Below, in pieces: positions 62,520-64,000 of a stretch of DNA of 64,000 nucleotides (the stretch's first letter is position 1; the number at the start of each line of letters is the position of its first letter). Source of the stretch: Azoarcus sp. Aa7. GTDB lineage: Bacteria > Pseudomonadota > Gammaproteobacteria > Burkholderiales > Rhodocyclaceae. The position numbers were made by a program, and so were the translations under genes. Location: assembly GCF_014822185.1 (NCBI RefSeq), contig NZ_QVLR01000107.1:1-64000 (forward strand), given 5' to 3'. The notes under the pieces were generated by a model, which was given only the letters and a program-made list of their open reading frames with translations, had not been told where the DNA came from and did not search any database.

Positions 62520-64000
62520 TCAGTGCGGCTTTTGAGTTTCAACCTGCTGCAGCGGCTCATCGGTGATCACGAGCGAAGGCCGCGGGCGCCGGCCGAGCGG
62601 GCGGGCAGAGGCCTCTTCGGCATGGGACTGGGTGAAGGCCTGGACCTTTTCGCGGCTCGTTTCGATCATCACGAGGCCGCTATCTGCCAGCGAGCCGCCG
62701 AGATCGATCGGTGCGGACGGCGCGCGCGAGGCTTCCGGTGCCTCGGTCGTGGCGGCCTGCTCGACGACAAGGGCAGGGGCTGCCTCGGCCTCCATCGGAG
62801 CCGGTTGCTCGGCTTCGATTGAAGCTGCCGCTGGCGCCACTGCCGCGTCCTCGACCGGCGCGACGACTTCCGCCGGCGCCTCTTCGGTCTGTGTCGTCTC
62901 GAGGGCCGCTATTTCCTCGACGGTCGGCGCTGCCGCGGCTACCGCCTCGGCCGGTACCTCTGCCGCTGCGGCACGAACGGGCATGGGTGCTTCCTCGATC
63001 TCGGCCGGTACCGCTTCGGCTGCGCTGGCGACGACAGGCAGCGGCGCCTCGGTTTCGGCGACAGTGATCACCTCACGGGCGGGTTCGGCAGCTGCGGGCG
63101 CCACAGCCTCGACCGTTTGCGGGGCCGGTTCCGTCTGTGCAGCTTCGCCTGCGGCGGCGGCTTCGATGGCTTCGGTGCCGGTCTCCACTGCGGCCGCGAT
63201 TCCCTGCTCCTCGCCCGGGCGACGGTCGCGGCGACCGCGGCTGCGGCGGCGGCGCTTCTCCGGGGTGCCTTCCTCGCCCGACGGAGCGGTCGCCTCAGTC
63301 ACACCGGTTGCAGCGACGGCCTCTGCGACTTGCTGTTCGGCCGGGTTCTCGATGGCCTCGACAGGCTTGGGTTGGCGCGGTCCGCGCTGGCGGCGGCTTT
63401 CGCTGCGCTCCGCAGCTTCGGGACGCTCCGCGCGTTCGGCGCCGCGTTCCTGGCGTTCAGCACGTTCCGGACGCTCGGTCCGTTCGGTGCGCTCCTGGCG
63501 TTCTTGCCGCGGTTCGCTTTTGCCGCTGCTGCGGGTGGGCTGCGACGATTCCTCACGTTCGGCGCGCTGGCCTTCACGGCGGTTGCGGTTGTTGTTGCCG
63601 CGGCGATTCTCCCCGCGCTCGCCGCGCGGACGCGCTTCGCGTTTCGGCTGTGCTTCTTCGGCGGGTTGCGGAGCAGGGGTCGCCTTCTCGCCGCGCAGCC
63701 ACGCAAAGAGGCGTGCGAACAGGCTAGGCTCGGCAGCCGGAGCAGTAGCACGCTCGGGTTTCGGCTCCACCACCGGCGCAGGCTGCGCGGGGGCGATGCC
63801 CTTCACCACGGCTTCGGCGCGAGCCGGCTTCTTGTCGTCCTTCGTCGGCAGGCGCAGGTCGACTTCGGCGGGCTTGCCGACCATCTGGTAGCTGGCGAGC
63901 GTCAGCTCCTCCAGGTTCAACTGGTCGTGGCGCAGGCGGATGATCTCGTGGTGTGGCGTCTCGAGATGGCGGTTGGGGATGATGATCAGCTGGATCTTGT
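62520..64000 (-). CDS. rne: Ribonuclease E, C-terminal part (continues beyond the window)
   Basis: About 493 codons are visible. The right end carries the last catalytic-core segment (IIIPNRHLETPHHEI), which is followed by a long disordered Pro/Ala/Glu-rich tail with an Arg/Glu-rich stretch (RERPEAAERSE type), the scaffold region for degradosome partners and RNA binding. The frame is intact to the stop at 62520. It initiates mRNA decay and rRNA processing. Confidence 0.93.
   Translation of the reverse strand, partial: KIQLIIIPNRHLETPHHEIIRLRHDQLNLEELTLASYQMVGKPAEVDLRLPTKDDKKPARAEAVVKGIAPAQPAPVVEPKPERATAPAAEPSLFARLFAWLRGEKATPAPQPAEEAQPKREARPRGERGENRRGNNNRNRREGQRAEREESSQPTRSSGKSEPRQERQERTERTERPERAERQERGAERAERPEAAERSESRRQRGPRQPKPVEAIENPAEQQVAEAVAATGVTEATAPSGEEGTPEKRRRRSRGRRDRRPGEEQGIAAAVETGTEAIEAAAAGEAAQTEPAPQTVEAVAPAAAEPAREVITVAETEAPLPVVASAAEAVPAEIEEAPMPVRAAAAEVPAEAVAAAAPTVEEIAALETTQTEEAPAEVVAPVEDAAVAPAAASIEAEQPAPMEAEAAPALVVEQAATTEAPEASRAPSAPIDLGGSLADSGLVMIETSREKVQAFTQSHAEEASARPLGRRPRPSLVITDEPLQQVETQKPH

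Overview
The window is high-GC bacterial DNA. It looks like a facultatively anaerobic, aromatic-degrading betaproteobacterium of the Rhodocyclales (Aromatoleum/Azoarcus/Thauera type). The main evidence is a complete anaerobic phenylacetate set (padBCD, padEFGHI, padJ) next to a 2-oxoglutarate:ferredoxin oxidoreductase with its own ferredoxin, a p-cresol methylhydroxylase operon, and a perfect FNR-type site ahead of the pad genes. The genus is an inference from gene content; no database search was possible.

Layout. (1) 1-3957: a mobile integron. An integron integrase (3958-4953, +) is divergent from a cassette array read on the minus strand. Five attC sites separate six cassettes, and an IS30-type transposase tail cuts the distal end. 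The cassettes carry small membrane, secreted and zinc-ribbon proteins, one two-gene cassette with a PD-(D/E)XK nuclease-like protein, and one small gene facing the opposite way. (2) 4970-10124: p-cresol oxidation (cytochrome c, Tat protein, flavoprotein, aldehyde dehydrogenase, outer-membrane channel) behind a likely sigma-54 promoter. (3) 10234-18292: a nine-gene V/A-type ATPase operon, with a frameshift in its subunit C gene at an 8-bp tandem repeat. (4) 18327-19687: a minus-strand marR/VF530/ORF/osmC operon. (5) 19860-38393: korAB-fdx, a PaaX-type regulator, fdhD, padBCD, padEFGHI, padJ, an ADP-forming-type acyl-CoA synthetase and a FlK-like thioesterase. (6) 38448-64000: mostly core genes: tadA, a YkuD-GNAT fusion, NRDE protein, ygfZ, mltG-tmk-holB-pilZ-tatD-ankyrin, a histone-deacetylase-like enzyme, an M20 amidohydrolase, an FtsX permease, a pentaheme cytochrome with an NHL lipoprotein, moaA, a Lon-like protease, two identical tRNA-Asn genes, an aromatic aminotransferase, uvrB, a low-Mr phosphatase, and the 3' part of rne.

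How the genes work together. p-Cresol is hydroxylated by PchCF to 4-hydroxybenzaldehyde, which the adjacent dehydrogenase oxidises to 4-hydroxybenzoate. Phenylacetate is activated by PadJ, oxidised to phenylglyoxylate by the molybdenum enzyme PadBCD (FdhD probably matures its cofactor), and then converted by PadEFGHI to benzoyl-CoA. KorAB plus ferredoxin would supply low-potential electrons for reductive dearomatisation of benzoyl-CoA. Palindromic REP-like elements sit in at least five intergenic gaps of regions 2 and 5.

The best candidates for undescribed biology are the two-gene nuclease cassette, the other unrecognised cassettes, and the 8-bp repeat switch in the V-type ATPase operon.
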